A stretch of 56,043 nt of DNA, from contig CAJUJW010000011.1 of the NCBI GenBank assembly GCA_910586735.1, positions 1 to 56,043 on the forward strand. Reading direction: 5' to 3'. Under the pieces are notes generated by a model. That model ran no database searches. It saw only the letters and a program-made list of their open reading frames with translations, and had not been told where the DNA came from. Position 1 is the first letter of the stretch; each line of letters starts with the position of its first letter. This document shows, piece after piece, positions 23,843 through 33,055 of this stretch. The stretch comes from an uncultured Oscillibacter sp. (GTDB taxonomy: Bacteria; Bacillota; Clostridia; Oscillospirales; Oscillospiraceae). The position numbers and the translations under genes are program-made.

Positions 23843-24667
23843 TCACCGCCCCCGCCGCCGGTACTCCAGGGGGCTGACGCCCTCCGCCCGGCGGAAGCAC
23901 TGGGAGAAATAGCTCAGGGAGGAGAAGCCCAGAATCTGGGCGATGAGGGACAGGGTGTGGTCCGTCTCCCGGAGGAGAAAGCGGCTCTCCTCAATGCGCC
24001 GGGAGATCAGGTAGTTGATGGGGGACACGCCGAACTCCCGGCGGAAGGCGTGGGACAGGTAATACTTATTCAGGTGGGCCAGCTGGGCCAATTGGTCCAG
24101 GGTCAGGTTCTCCTTGAAGTGGTTGTCGATGTACCGCCGGACCAGGCCGCACTCCCGGCTGGTCCGGGCCCCGCCGGTCTCCCCGGAGAGGGCCGCGTCC
24201 CGCTGGCGGTTCAGCCGGATCAGCACCACCTCCAGCAAACTGCGGCACGCCCGCTCATAGTCCGGCAGGGCGGTTTCCGCCTCCTGGAGCATCAGGCGGA
24301 GGCAGCCCATCAGCTCCTCCCAGCCGGTGTGGAGGTGGAGCAGGGCGTACCCCTCCGCCCCGGCCATGGTCTCCAGGCCCTCCACCCCCAGGACCGTGTA
24401 CTCCAGGGGGCTGTCCAGCTGGCTGACCTCCGTGTGGGGCACGCCGGCGTTGACAATCACCGCGTCGTGGATGGCCACGGGGAACTCCTCCCGCCGGGTG
24501 CGGAAGCGGCCGTGGCCCCCGGTGATGAAGAACAGCTCGGCGCAGCCGTGGGTGTGGAGGCTGGAGTTCCACTCGCTGCTGTACTGGGCCTGGGAGACGT
24601 AGGCCAGGCGGGGCGGCCCGCCGGGGGCGGCGGCCTCCCTCTGGAAGGCGTATTGACGCTGGCTCAT
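23843..24667 (-). CDS. AraC-family regulator of the galacto-N-biose locus (274 aa)
   Basis: The ATG at 24667 follows AAGGAGG. Residues 1-150 form a cupin-type sensor (SLHTHGCAELFFITGGHGRF). The C-terminal 100 residues hold two helix-turn-helix motifs (LTLDQLAQLAHLNKYYLSHA, FRREFGVSPINYLISRRI and LSLIAQILGFSSLSYFSQ, FRRAEGVSPLEYRRR). It is divergent from the sugar-uptake operon. Repeats in the shared spacer suggest it controls both directions. The inducer is unknown but should relate to galactosyl-HexNAc disaccharides. Confidence 0.88.
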   Translation of the reverse strand: MSQRQYAFQREAAAPGGPPRLAYVSQAQYSSEWNSSLHTHGCAELFFITGGHGRFRTRREEFPVAIHDAVIVNAGVPHTEVSQLDSPLEYTVLGVEGLETMAGAEGYALLHLHTGWEELMGCLRLMLQEAETALPDYERACRSLLEVVLIRLNRQRDAALSGETGGARTSRECGLVRRYIDNHFKENLTLDQLAQLAHLNKYYLSHAFRREFGVSPINYLISRRIEESRFLLRETDHTLSLIAQILGFSSLSYFSQCFRRAEGVSPLEYRRRGR

Positions 24668-24686
24668 GGGCGGTCCTCCTTCCGGG

Positions 24687-24920
24687 GCGCAATTTTTTGA
24701 AAATTGGCAGCGCCCCGGCCTGTCCTCCATTATAGCGCCTCCGCTCCGGCGGCGCAACTTTTGATAAAAATTTTTTCCCATCCCGCCGGGATTTTGTCGA
24801 GGAGACGGGGGCCGGGGAGGAGAAAACCGCAAAATTATCAGTTTTGCCCAAAACCAAGCGGAGTATCCTCGGAAAATTGGGATAAAACGCAAATAGAGCA
24901 AGATATCTAAAAAGTTGCGC
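24687..24920. promoter_or_regulatory. Candidate AraC-type operators (three copies)
   Basis: GCGCAACTTTT at 24752-24762 is the exact inverse of AAAAGTTGCGC at 24910-24920, about 150 bp away. A related copy, GCGCAATTTTTTGAAAA, lies at 24687-24703 close to the regulator start. Paired distant sites and one self-site suit an AraC protein that loops DNA. The spacer 24668-25020 otherwise holds only promoter sequence. Confidence 0.6.
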
Positions 24921-24930
24921 AAGAAAGGGA

Positions 24931-24960
24931 TTGCTTTGCCAGCGGCTAACCCGTTATACT
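24931..24960 (+). promoter_or_regulatory. Probable promoter of the sugar-uptake operon
   Basis: TTGCTT (24931-24936), 18 bp, TATACT (24955-24960). The weak -35 lies 10 bp past the operator copy at 24910-24920, a usual place for an activator. Confidence 0.55.
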
Positions 24961-25020
24961 AAATTTTACAAGGCCGGAAACCGGCCCGCGGAAGCCCCTA
25001 TTTTATAAGGAGGTAGACTT

Positions 25021-26401
25021 ATGAAGAAGTTTTTCAGTCTCTTGCTGACCCTGGCGCTGGTGCTGTCCCTGGCCGCCTGCGGCGGCGGAAACGCTGACGC
25101 CGGGACCACCCCGCCCCCCGCCGACACCAGCGGCGACACCCAGACCCCGCCCCCCCGCCGGGGACGTGACCATCACCGTGGCCGCCCTGGCCTCCGGCTA
25201 TGAGGAAGCCTATCCCGGCATGTGGCAGGAGGTCTGCGACGCCTTCACCGCCGCCACCGGAATCAAGGTCAACCTGATCTGCGACAAGAACCTGGAGGAT
25301 GTCATCGGCCCGTCCATGCAGGGCGGCGACTTCCCCGATGTGATTCACCTGGCCACCGGCCGTGAGAAGGGCCTGACCGAGCAGTTCATCAAGGACCGGA
25401 ACATCGCGGACATCACCGACGTGCTGTCCATGACCGTCCCCGGCGAGAGCGCCAAGGTCTCCGACAAAATCGTGGGCAGCTTCACGGACACCTCCGTGAC
25501 CAACCCCTACGGCGACGGCGCCACCTACCTGGCCCCCATGTTCTACTCCCCCTGCGGCCTGTTCTACAACGCGGGCCTTTTCGAGGAGAAGGGCTGGAGC
25601 GTCCCCGCCACCTGGGACGAGATGTGGGAGCTGGGCGACAAGGCCCAGGCCGAGGGCACTTACCTCTTTACTTATCCCACCACCGGCTACTTTGACACTT
25701 TCCTGTACGCCCTGATGTACTCCGTGGGCGGCGCGGACTTCTACAACAAGGCCACCACCTACGCCGAGGGCATCTGGGACACCCCCGAGGCCCAGCAGTG
25801 CTTCGACATCATCGCCAAGCTGGCCTCCTACACCAACCCCGTCACCCCCGCCCAGGCCAACGACCAGGACTTCACCCAGAACCAGCAGCTGGTCCTGGAC
25901 AACAAGGCCCTGTTCATGCCCAACGGCACCTGGATTGTCGGCGAGATGGCCGAGGCCCCCAGGGCTGAGGGCTTCAAGTGGGGCATGACCGCTCTGCCCG
26001 CCGCCAAGGCCGGCGGAAACGGCGCCAGCTACTGCTGGCTGGAGCAGGCGTGGATTCCCGCCGCCGCCCCCAACCTGGACGCGGCCAAGCAGTTCGTGGC
26101 CTTCCTGTACAGCGACGCGGCCTGCGCCGTCTTCGCCAAGGGCGGCGCGGTGCAGCCCGTCCCCGGCCTGACGGACAGCCTGGAAGGCGACAACAAAATG
26201 TTCTACTCCATCTATGACAACGGGGCCGACGCGGCCATGGGCAACTTCGCGGCCTACAACGCCGTGGCGGGCCTGGGCACCGTCCGCGAGGTCTTCCTGG
26301 ACCCCATCAACGGCCTGGTGAACGGCTCCATCTCCAAGGATCAGTGGATCTCCGATGTGAAAGCCGCCAGCGACCAGATGCGGGCCAACATCATGGGATA
26401 A
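25021..26401 (+). pseudogene. Sugar ABC transporter substrate-binding lipoprotein, frameshifted in a C7 run
   Basis: AAGGAGG precedes the ATG. The lipoprotein signal MKKFFSLLLTLALVLSLAACGGG has its lipobox cysteine at residue 20. The Thr/Pro linker then runs into a tract of seven C at 25150-25156. With six C the frame would continue GDVTITVAALASGYEEAYPG; with seven it stops at 25203. The rest, in the next frame to 26401, is an intact family 1 sugar-binding protein (YLAPMFYSPCGLFYNAGLF, ENKALFMPNGTWIV-like region, WLEQAWIPAAAP). It should bind galacto-N-biose or lacto-N-biose. One extra C may be phase variation, decay or a sequencing error. Confidence 0.8.
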
Positions 26402-26434
26402 GCACCCTCTAAAAAACCGCATAGCTCATGACCC

Positions 26435-26468
26435 GGCGGCGGCGAGCAGGAACCTGCCCGCCGCCGCC
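26435..26468 (+). terminator. Strong hairpin between binding-protein and permease genes
   Basis: GGCGGCGGCGAGCAGG pairs with CCTGCCCGCCGCCGCC, with one mismatch, around AA. No U-run follows. Such hairpins often make the binding-protein mRNA more abundant than the permease part. Confidence 0.6.
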
Positions 26469-26507
26469 TCTGAATTTGTCACCCGCACCCGAAAGGAGTG
26501 AATCCCC

Positions 26508-27383
26508 ATGCGCAGCAGCAAGAGCCGGAGGCGCTTCCTGGTCCTGTGCGTCGCCCCGGCGGTGATCCTCTACTTTGTCTTCATGATTCTACCCACCCTG
26601 AACGTGTTCCGCATGTCTCTCTTTGAGCGGGGGGCCTACTCCCCCACGGAGACCTTCGTGGGCATGGCCAACTTCAAAGCCCTGATGAACGATGTGAAAT
26701 TCATCACGGCCATGCAGAACACAATCCTGCTGATTGTCACCGTGACCCTGATTACCTTTTTCTTCTCCATTGTCTTCGCGGCGATTCTGACCAGGGAGAA
26801 AATCTGGGGACAGAACTTCTTCCGCATCGTCTTCTACATTCCCAACATCCTCTCCGTGGTGGTCATCGCGGGCATCTTCTCCGCCATCTACAAGCCGGAA
26901 AACGGCATGCTGAACAGCATCCTCTCCTTCTTCAAGGGGGAGACTGTCATGGTCCTCTGGAAGGACCAGCCCATGGTCATCGTCAGCGTCATCATCGCCA
27001 TGGTCTGGCAGGCCGTGGGCTACTACATGGTCATGTACATGGCCTCCATGTCCGCCGTGCCCGAGAGCCTCTACGAGAGCGCCGGGCTGGACGGGGCCGG
27101 GCGGCTGACCCAGTTCTTCCAGCTGACCCTGCCCCTGATCTGGACCAACATCCGCACGACGCTGACCTTCTTCATCATCTCCACCATCAACATGGCCTTT
27201 CTCTTCGTCAAGGCCATGGTGGCCAAGGGGATGGCCGACGTGGGATTGAGCTTCATGTACGCCCAGAAGGACGCGGGGCTCTACGGCTATTCCATGGCGG
27301 CGGGCGTGGTGATTTTCCTGTTCTCCTTCCTGCTCTCCGCCCTGGTGAACTGGGTGACGAGACGGGAAGTCCTAGAGATGTAA
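26508..27383 (+). CDS. Sugar ABC transporter permease, MalF type (291 aa)
   Basis: GAAAGGAG precedes the start. Six membrane segments are visible, the first at about residues 10-30 (FLVLCVAPAVILYFVFMIL). The ATPase-contact EAA loop reads PESLYESAGLDGAGRLTQFF. It works with the next gene as the channel for the binding protein upstream. No ATPase gene is in the operon, so a shared MsmK-type ATPase elsewhere is probable. Confidence 0.9.
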   Translation: MRSSKSRRRFLVLCVAPAVILYFVFMILPTLNVFRMSLFERGAYSPTETFVGMANFKALMNDVKFITAMQNTILLIVTVTLITFFFSIVFAAILTREKIWGQNFFRIVFYIPNILSVVVIAGIFSAIYKPENGMLNSILSFFKGETVMVLWKDQPMVIVSVIIAMVWQAVGYYMVMYMASMSAVPESLYESAGLDGAGRLTQFFQLTLPLIWTNIRTTLTFFIISTINMAFLFVKAMVAKGMADVGLSFMYAQKDAGLYGYSMAAGVVIFLFSFLLSALVNWVTRREVLEM

Positions 27384-27396
27384 AGGAGGCGAGGGT

Positions 27397-28287
27397 ATGA
27401 CGAAAGAAAAGAAGGGCCTCTCCGGCGAGACCCTGTACAAGATTTTTATCTATGTGGTGCTGATTACCCTGGCCGTGGTCATCATCGTGCCGGTGGCCTG
27501 GGTCTTCCTGGCCTCCGTCAAGCAGAACAGCGAGTTCTACGGCAACCCCTGGGCCCTGCCCGCCGGGTTCTACTGGCAGAACTTCGTGGACGCCTGGAAC
27601 GCCGCCAGCATGGGCAGCTACATGCTCAACTCCGTCCTGGTGACGGCCCTGTCCCTGCTACTGCTGCTGGTGGTGGCCCTGCCCGCCGCCTACTGCCTGG
27701 CCCGGTTCCGCTTCCGGGGAGGGCGGTTCCTGAACACCTGCTTCATGGCGGGGCTGTTCATCAACGTGAACTACATTGTGGTGCCCATCTTCCTGATGCT
27801 CCGGGACGGGGACCTGTGGCTGAAGAACCTGGTGGGGAACGGCTTCCTGCTGAACAACCTGGTGGTTCTGGCGGTGGTCTACGCCTCCACGGCTCTGCCC
27901 TTTACCATCTATCTGCTCTCCGGCTACTTCGCCACATTGCCCCACGACTTCGAGGAGGCCGCCTACATCGACGGCGCGGGCTACGGACAGGCCATGATTC
28001 GGATTATCTTCCCCATGGCCCAGCCCTCCATCATCACCATCATCCTGTTCAACTTCCTCTCCTTCTGGAACGAGTACATCATCTCCATGACCCTCATGAG
28101 CAGCGCCCAGGGCCAGAAGACCCTGCCCGTGGGATTGCTGAACCTGATGCAGGCCCAGCAGTCCTCGGCGGAGTACGGCATTCTGTACGCCGGACTGGTG
28201 CTGGTGATGCTGCCCACCCTGATCCTCTACATGTGCGTCCAGAAGAAGCTGACCCAGGGCATGACCGTGGGCGGATTGAAAGGTTAG
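27397..28287 (+). CDS. Sugar ABC transporter permease, MalG type (296 aa)
   Basis: AAAGGAGG lies 10 bases before the ATG and the gap to the previous gene is 13 bases. Six membrane segments are visible, starting at residues 15-40 (YKIFIYVVLITLAVVIIVPV). The EAA loop is PHDFEEAAYIDGAGYGQAMI. It ends with TAG, so TAG is a working stop in this genome. It pairs with the MalF-type permease. Confidence 0.9.
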   Translation: MTKEKKGLSGETLYKIFIYVVLITLAVVIIVPVAWVFLASVKQNSEFYGNPWALPAGFYWQNFVDAWNAASMGSYMLNSVLVTALSLLLLLVVALPAAYCLARFRFRGGRFLNTCFMAGLFINVNYIVVPIFLMLRDGDLWLKNLVGNGFLLNNLVVLAVVYASTALPFTIYLLSGYFATLPHDFEEAAYIDGAGYGQAMIRIIFPMAQPSIITIILFNFLSFWNEYIISMTLMSSAQGQKTLPVGLLNLMQAQQSSAEYGILYAGLVLVMLPTLILYMCVQKKLTQGMTVGGLKG

Positions 28288-28395
28288 CCCTTTTCTTGAA
28301 AGAAAAGGACCAAAAGAACTTTAGCGCTCTGGCAGTCCGGTGATAGACCAAGCTGGAGCGCCGACAACGCGGTAATTTCTTGAGAGGGGATTTTT

Positions 28396-28599
28396 ATGAA
28401 TTTTTGGAAAGAGCACACCGGCCTCCGGGCGCTGTTCATCACGGGCTTCTTCTTCGCCGGGCTGATTCTGGTCATCGCCGGCTGGAAGCAGACGGGACAG
28501 CTGTCCGGCCTGGGGCTGATGATTCTGGGCGTCGCGCTTCTGCTGGCGGCGCTGATGGTTTACAACAAGCCCTTTGAGAGCGGCAGCAAGGGCCTCTGA
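28396..28599 (+). CDS. Small membrane protein of the sugar operon (67 aa)
   Basis: GAGAGGGGA precedes the start. Two hydrophobic segments (LFITGFFFAGLILVIAGW and LGLMILGVALLLAALMVY) are joined by KQTGQLSG, with a short charged tail. Small two-segment proteins of this kind sit beside sugar transporters in several clostridia. The function is unknown; it may assist the permeases. The spacer before it (28288-28395) holds a CCTTTTCTT/AAGAAAAGG hairpin and a GCGCTC/GAGCGC pair. Confidence 0.65.
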   Translation: MNFWKEHTGLRALFITGFFFAGLILVIAGWKQTGQLSGLGLMILGVALLLAALMVYNKPFESGSKGL

Positions 28600-28610
28600 G
28601 GGGAGGAGCC

Positions 28611-30779
28611 ATGACAGACTTTCTAAACAAGGGCCGGGTGACCATCCCCACCGACGTGGACGTGGTCCCCGAGACCCTGGCCCTGCTGGAGCGCTGGGGG
28701 GCCGACGCCATCCGGGACTGCGACGGCACGGACTACCCGGAGGAACTGAAAGCCGTGGACGCCAAGGTCTACGCCACCTATTACACCACCCGGAAAGACA
28801 ATGCCTGGGCGAAAGCGAACCCCGACGAGGTCCAGCAGTGCTACATTATGACCGCCTTCCGCACGGCGGCGGGCGGGCCCCTGTCCATCCCCCTGCTGGA
28901 GGGGGTCAGCCAGGAGCTCTTGCAGGTCAACAGCCGGGACGACATCAAGCGCTGGTGGGAGGTCATGGACCGGACCGCGGGACAGCCCCTGGACCCGCCG
29001 GCCTGGGACTACGACGCGGCGCGGGGCGCGGTGGTCATCCCCGCCCCGGAGGACTTCCACGACTACACCGTCAGCTTCCTGGCCTATCTCATCTGGGACC
29101 CGGTACACATGTACAACGCCGTCACCAACGGCTGGAAGGACTTCGAGCATCAAATCACCTTCGATGTCCGCCAGCCCAAGACCCGGAAGTTCACCATGGA
29201 GCGGCTGCGGCGCTTCATTGAGGAACACCCCTATGTGGACGTGATCCGCTACACCACCTTCTTCCACCAGTTCACCCTGATTTTCGACCAGCTGAAGCGG
29301 GAGAAGTACGTGGACTGGTACGGCTACTCCGCCTCCGTGTCCCCCTATATCCTGGAGAAGTTCGAGCAGGAGGCCGGGTACAGGTTCCGGCCGGAGTTCA
29401 TCATCGACCAGGGCTACTACAACAACCAGTACCGGGTGCCCTCCAGAGAGTACAAGGACTTCTGCGCCTTCCAGCGCCGGGAGGTGGCCGCTCTGGCCAA
29501 GGAAATGGTGGACCTCACCCACGAGCTGGGCAAGGAGGCCATGATGTTCCTGGGGGACCACTGGATCGGCACCGAGCCCTATCTGGAGGAGTTCAAGTCC
29601 ATCGGCCTGGACGCCGTGGTGGGCAGCGTGGGCAACGGGTCCACCCTGCGCCTCATCGCCGACATCCCCGGCGTCAGGTACACCGAGGGACGCTTCCTGC
29701 CCTACTTCTTCCCGGACACCTTCCACGAGGGCGGGGACCCGGTGGGGGAGGCCCGGGAGAACTGGGTCACCGCCCGGCGGGCCATTCTCCGCAAGCCCAT
29801 CGACCGCATCGGCTACGGCGGGTATCTCAAGCTGGCCTGCCGGTTCCCGGCCTTCATCGACTATGTGGAGTCCGTCTGCCGGGAGTTCCGGGAGCTGTAC
29901 GCCCACGTGGGCGGGGCCCGGCCCTGGTGCGCCAAGACGGTGGCGGTGCTGAACTGCTGGGGCCGCGCCCGGTCCTGGGGCTGCCACATGGTCCACCACG
30001 CCCTGTATCAAAAGCAGAACTACTCCTACGCCGGAATCATTGAGGCCCTGTCCGGGGCCCCCTTCGACGTGCGGTTTTTGAGCTTTGACGATTTGAAGGC
30101 GGACCCCCATGCCCTGGAGGGCGTGGACGTTCTTCTGAACATCGGCGGCGGGGACACGGCCCACACCGGCGGGGCCGTCTGGGAGGAACCGGACATTTCC
30201 GCCGCCGTGAAGCGCTTCGTCTGGAACGGCGGGGGCTTCATCGGCGTGGGCGAACCCTCCGGCCACCAGTACCAGGGGCGGTATTTCCAGATGGCCCCGG
30301 TGCTGGGGGTTGAAAAGGAGACGGGTTTCACCCTGGGCTATGACAAGTACAACTGGGAGGAACACCGGGACCACTTCCTCCTGGCGGACGCGGAAAAGCC
30401 CGTGGACTTCGGCGAGGGCCAGAGGAGCGTTTACGCCCTGGAGGGGGCGGAGGTCCTGGTCCAGCGGGAGAAGGAGGTCCAGCTGGCGGTGAACGCCTTC
30501 GGCTCCGGCCGGGGGGTGTATCTCTCCGGCCTGCCCTACTCCTTCGAGAACTGCCGCCTGCTTCACCGGGCCATCCTCTGGGCGGTCCACGGGGAGGAGG
30601 ACCTGAACCGGTGGTTTTCCTCCAACTGCCGCGCGGAGGTCCACGCCTATCTGGACCGGGGCCGCTTCTGCGCGGTGAACAACACCGATGACCCCCAGAC
30701 CACGGAGATCTTCCGGGGAGACGGGTCCTCCTTCCCCCTGGAGCTGGCCCCCAACGAGATCCGCTGGTTTGAAATCTGA
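28611..30779 (+). CDS. gnpA: 1,3-beta-galactosyl-N-acetylhexosamine phosphorylase, GH112 (722 aa)
   Basis: The enzyme splits Gal-beta-1,3-GlcNAc/GalNAc with phosphate into galactose 1-phosphate and the N-acetylhexosamine in the cytoplasm. It opens KGRVTIPTDVDVVPETLALL and contains FHQFTLIFDQLKREKYVDWY, GYSASVSPYILEKFE and MMFLGDHWIGTEPYLEEF. The C-terminal part has a glutamine-amidotransferase-like fold (VLLNIGGGDTAHTGGAVWEE). Length matches the family. The substrates occur in mucin and milk glycans, so the operon points to life on host glycans. The kinase and epimerase genes that often accompany it are not here. Confidence 0.93.
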   Translation: MTDFLNKGRVTIPTDVDVVPETLALLERWGADAIRDCDGTDYPEELKAVDAKVYATYYTTRKDNAWAKANPDEVQQCYIMTAFRTAAGGPLSIPLLEGVSQELLQVNSRDDIKRWWEVMDRTAGQPLDPPAWDYDAARGAVVIPAPEDFHDYTVSFLAYLIWDPVHMYNAVTNGWKDFEHQITFDVRQPKTRKFTMERLRRFIEEHPYVDVIRYTTFFHQFTLIFDQLKREKYVDWYGYSASVSPYILEKFEQEAGYRFRPEFIIDQGYYNNQYRVPSREYKDFCAFQRREVAALAKEMVDLTHELGKEAMMFLGDHWIGTEPYLEEFKSIGLDAVVGSVGNGSTLRLIADIPGVRYTEGRFLPYFFPDTFHEGGDPVGEARENWVTARRAILRKPIDRIGYGGYLKLACRFPAFIDYVESVCREFRELYAHVGGARPWCAKTVAVLNCWGRARSWGCHMVHHALYQKQNYSYAGIIEALSGAPFDVRFLSFDDLKADPHALEGVDVLLNIGGGDTAHTGGAVWEEPDISAAVKRFVWNGGGFIGVGEPSGHQYQGRYFQMAPVLGVEKETGFTLGYDKYNWEEHRDHFLLADAEKPVDFGEGQRSVYALEGAEVLVQREKEVQLAVNAFGSGRGVYLSGLPYSFENCRLLHRAILWAVHGEEDLNRWFSSNCRAEVHAYLDRGRFCAVNNTDDPQTTEIFRGDGSSFPLELAPNEIRWFEI

Positions 30780-30786
30780 AAACAGG

Positions 30787-30826
30787 CAGAGCGCCGGAGG
30801 GCGGAAATCCGCTCCCCGGCGCTCTG
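30787..30826 (+). terminator. Terminator of the sugar operon
   Basis: CAGAGCGCCGG and CCGGCGCTCTG pair with an inner stem, followed by TTGTCGTTT. Confidence 0.7.
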
Positions 30827-30855
30827 TTGTCGTTTCAGGTATTCTGTTCCGGCCC

Positions 30856-31329
30856 TCAGCCGGGGGGATTCCGGCGCTTCCCCGTCAGGTCCGTCACCGT
30901 CATTTTCAGCACCGCCGTGACCTTGGCCACATTCTTGTCGTAGGGGAAGTCCTCCGCGTGATAGTGCCGCATGAGGATGTCCAGGGCGGGAATCTTCTCC
31001 TCCTCCGGCAGGACCTCGATGGTCCCCCGGCCCATGACGCTGGCGTAGGTCATGGTGCAGTTCATGTCCTCCTGGCAGAGAACCAGCTGGCGGCCGCAGT
31101 CCATCTCAAAGGCGGCCCGGCTGTCCCTGGCGATGAGGTCCAGCTTGGTCCCCTTCATGGCGGAGTGGAAGTACAGGAACACCTGCCCGTCCTTTACCTC
31201 CAGGCCGAAGTTCAGGGGCACGATATAGGGGAAGTCCCCGCCGTTCAGGGCAATCCGGCACACGTCGCACTGTTCCATGATCCGGACCAGCTCCTGAAAG
31301 TCCGTAATCTCCCGGTCTTTTCTGCGCAT
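30856..31329 (-). CDS. Pyridoxamine 5'-phosphate oxidase-like flavin-binding protein (157 aa)
   Basis: AAGGAG precedes the ATG. The split-barrel text VCRIALNGGDFPYIVPLNFG, VFLYFHSAMKGTKLDLI, AAFEMDCG and SVMGRGTIEVLPEEEK matches the NimA/PNPOx-like group, which binds FMN or heme. Members include nitroimidazole reductases, but the substrate cannot be told here. It is probably co-transcribed with the broken HAD gene upstream, whose stop lies in its ribosome site. Confidence 0.8.
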   Translation of the reverse strand: MRRKDREITDFQELVRIMEQCDVCRIALNGGDFPYIVPLNFGLEVKDGQVFLYFHSAMKGTKLDLIARDSRAAFEMDCGRQLVLCQEDMNCTMTYASVMGRGTIEVLPEEEKIPALDILMRHYHAEDFPYDKNVAKVTAVLKMTVTDLTGKRRNPPG

Positions 31330-31340
31330 AGCGTTTCTCC

Positions 31341-31845
31341 TTACAAGACGAATTTCTCAATGACCTCCGCCACGGCGTCCTGGTCGTGGGTGGCCCTGGT
31401 GACGTAACCGCAGAACGGCCGGACGGCCTCCACCACGTTGGCCACGCCCACCCCCAGGCCCGCCGCGCGGATCATGGGCAGGTCGTTGAAGTTGTCCCCG
31501 ATGGCGATGGTCTCCGCCGCTTCCGCGCCCAGCAGCTCCGCCAGGCGGAGGAGGCCGCTGCCCTTGCTGACGCCGCCGGGGTTGAACTCCAGATAGCGGC
31601 CGGAGGAATAGCAGACCTCCAGCCCCGCCGTTGTAGCTGAGGACGTACTCCCCCGCCGCGCCCTCCAGCCCCAGGGCCTGGAGGACGTTCTGCACGGAGG
31701 CGTATCCCCGGCCCGTGGCGGGGACGAACTTCACGCCCCGCTCTCGGGCCTTTCGGATGGCGGCGGCGTTTTTTTGCGACACTTGCCGGTCGGACCCCAG
31801 AAGGGTCTCGTCCAGGTCGCAGGCGATGATTCGATAATTTCCCAT
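31341..31845 (-). pseudogene. Cof-type HAD phosphatase with the cap domain deleted
   Basis: The N-terminal HAD motif is intact (RIIACDLDETLLGSDRQVS), with motif II near VPATGRGYASV. After EYVLSYNGGAG the sequence jumps, out of frame, to LEVCYSSGRYLEFNPGGVSK. It continues to IAIGDNFNDLPMIRAAGLG and ends EKFVL at 31343. Intact relatives have about 100 more residues between these points, forming the cap that selects the substrate. The internal deletion and frame change make this a pseudogene. Confidence 0.75.
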
Positions 31846-31857
31846 GGGCCGCCCCCC

Positions 31858-32793
31858 TTACCGGACGTGGAAGCGGCTGATGAGGCCGTTGGTGTTCCGG
31901 GCGGCGGCGGTCAGCTGGTCCATCTTGGCGTCCGCGTCCGCGGCGAAGCCCGCGGCCTGCTTCACCAGCTGGCTGGCGCTGCCGCAGCGAACCGTGCTGG
32001 TCTGGATTTGGGCCGTGATGGCGGCGGCGATGACGGCGCACAGGGTCCCCGCCCAGAGGCGCACCAGGGTCACGGCGCCGTAGACCTCCGTGGCGTTGTC
32101 CCGGACCATGAAGACCCAGCCCCGGTCCCGCAGGTACTTGTAGACCACCAGCTGCTTGACCCCGTTCTCGTCCTTATAGGAATATGTATTGGCCTGGGTG
32201 CTCCCGTCCTGCCGGATGCGCCGGATAATCTCCTGATACCCGGCGTCGGTGGTCTCGGTGTTCAGAAGCTCCGCGTCCTCGTGGTAGAGGTAGACCCCCG
32301 TGTCCACGTTCAGGAACACGTACTCGCTGTCGGGCAGGCCCTTGATGTCCAGGTTCAGAAGCGAGTCCATCAGGTGGCTGGCGAAGACCCCGGCCCCCAC
32401 GCAGCCCACGCAGCGGCGGCCCTGAAAGACGGGGTAGTACATGGAGAGAATCATGCTGCCGGTGCCCGGGGACTTCATAATGCCCAGGTTCGTCAGCTCC
32501 TGCCGGGACAGGATGGTGTCCTGAAAGCTCTTCAGGGAATCCCCCGTCCGGGTGGTCATGCCGATGGCCCCCTGGGAGGTGTGGGTCAGGACGTGGGTCT
32601 CCGGGGTGGCAATGTACAGCCCCTCGAAGACGTCCTTGACGGCGGCGAAGTCCTCGGTGTACTTCTGGGCCCCGGCCAGCAATTCCGGGTTCTCCGGGGC
32701 CAGCAGCAGGCCCCGGACCTCCTCCCCCAGGGTGATGACGGTGGTGAGAATCCCAATCCGCGCGGCAAGTTTTTTGTTTTCCATGAATCGCAT
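31858..32793 (-). CDS. Cache-domain chemoreceptor fragment lacking the signalling domain (311 aa)
   Basis: The ATG at 32793 follows TGGAGGGGAG. It starts like a methyl-accepting chemotaxis protein (MRFMENKKLAARIGILTTV), but the first membrane helix breaks off at ITLG and jumps to EEVRGLLLAPENPELL inside a Cache sensor domain. The rest of the Cache domain is readable (TEDFAAVKDVFEGLYIATPE, YYPVFQGRRCVGCVGAGVFA). One membrane segment (about 255-275) and a short tail follow. HAMP and the methyl-accepting coiled coil are missing. An internal loss and a C-terminal loss suggest decay, although the frame is open. Confidence 0.6.
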   Translation of the reverse strand: MRFMENKKLAARIGILTTVITLGEEVRGLLLAPENPELLAGAQKYTEDFAAVKDVFEGLYIATPETHVLTHTSQGAIGMTTRTGDSLKSFQDTILSRQELTNLGIMKSPGTGSMILSMYYPVFQGRRCVGCVGAGVFASHLMDSLLNLDIKGLPDSEYVFLNVDTGVYLYHEDAELLNTETTDAGYQEIIRRIRQDGSTQANTYSYKDENGVKQLVVYKYLRDRGWVFMVRDNATEVYGAVTLVRLWAGTLCAVIAAAITAQIQTSTVRCGSASQLVKQAAGFAADADAKMDQLTAAARNTNGLISRFHVR

Positions 32794-32955
32794 AAAAACT
32801 CCCCTCCATTGGAAAGGGCTGTGGAACCGCCCCGGGGCAGGGCCGGGGGCGGCGGATCCGGCCCGAATTTCTGACGTTAGTATAGCCTGTTTTTTCCTCC
32901 ATGGCAAGATGGTGTCCGCAAAACGGAGTGTCCCAACCGCAGATTTAATGATGGA

Positions 32956-32980
32956 AATTGATAATGGATAATTGACAATT
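32956..32980. repeat. Short AT-rich repeat of TTGATAAT/TTGACAAT units
   Basis: AATTGATAATGG and ATAATTGACAATT lie together in an otherwise GC-rich spacer just before the metY promoter. Similar stretches are scattered in many clostridial genomes. Its copy number here is unknown. Confidence 0.4.
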
Positions 32981-33020
32981 TTAAAATCCCCAAAAAGGAC
33001 ACTGCCCCCGGATTTCCCTA

Positions 33021-33050
33021 TTGACAACGCCGCCGTCTCCCGCTTATAAT
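33021..33050 (+). promoter_or_regulatory. Sigma-A promoter of the metY-metA T-box transcript
   Basis: TTGACA (33021-33026), 18 bp, TATAAT (33045-33050): both hexamers perfect. Confidence 0.88.
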
Positions 33051-33055
33051 ATCCC

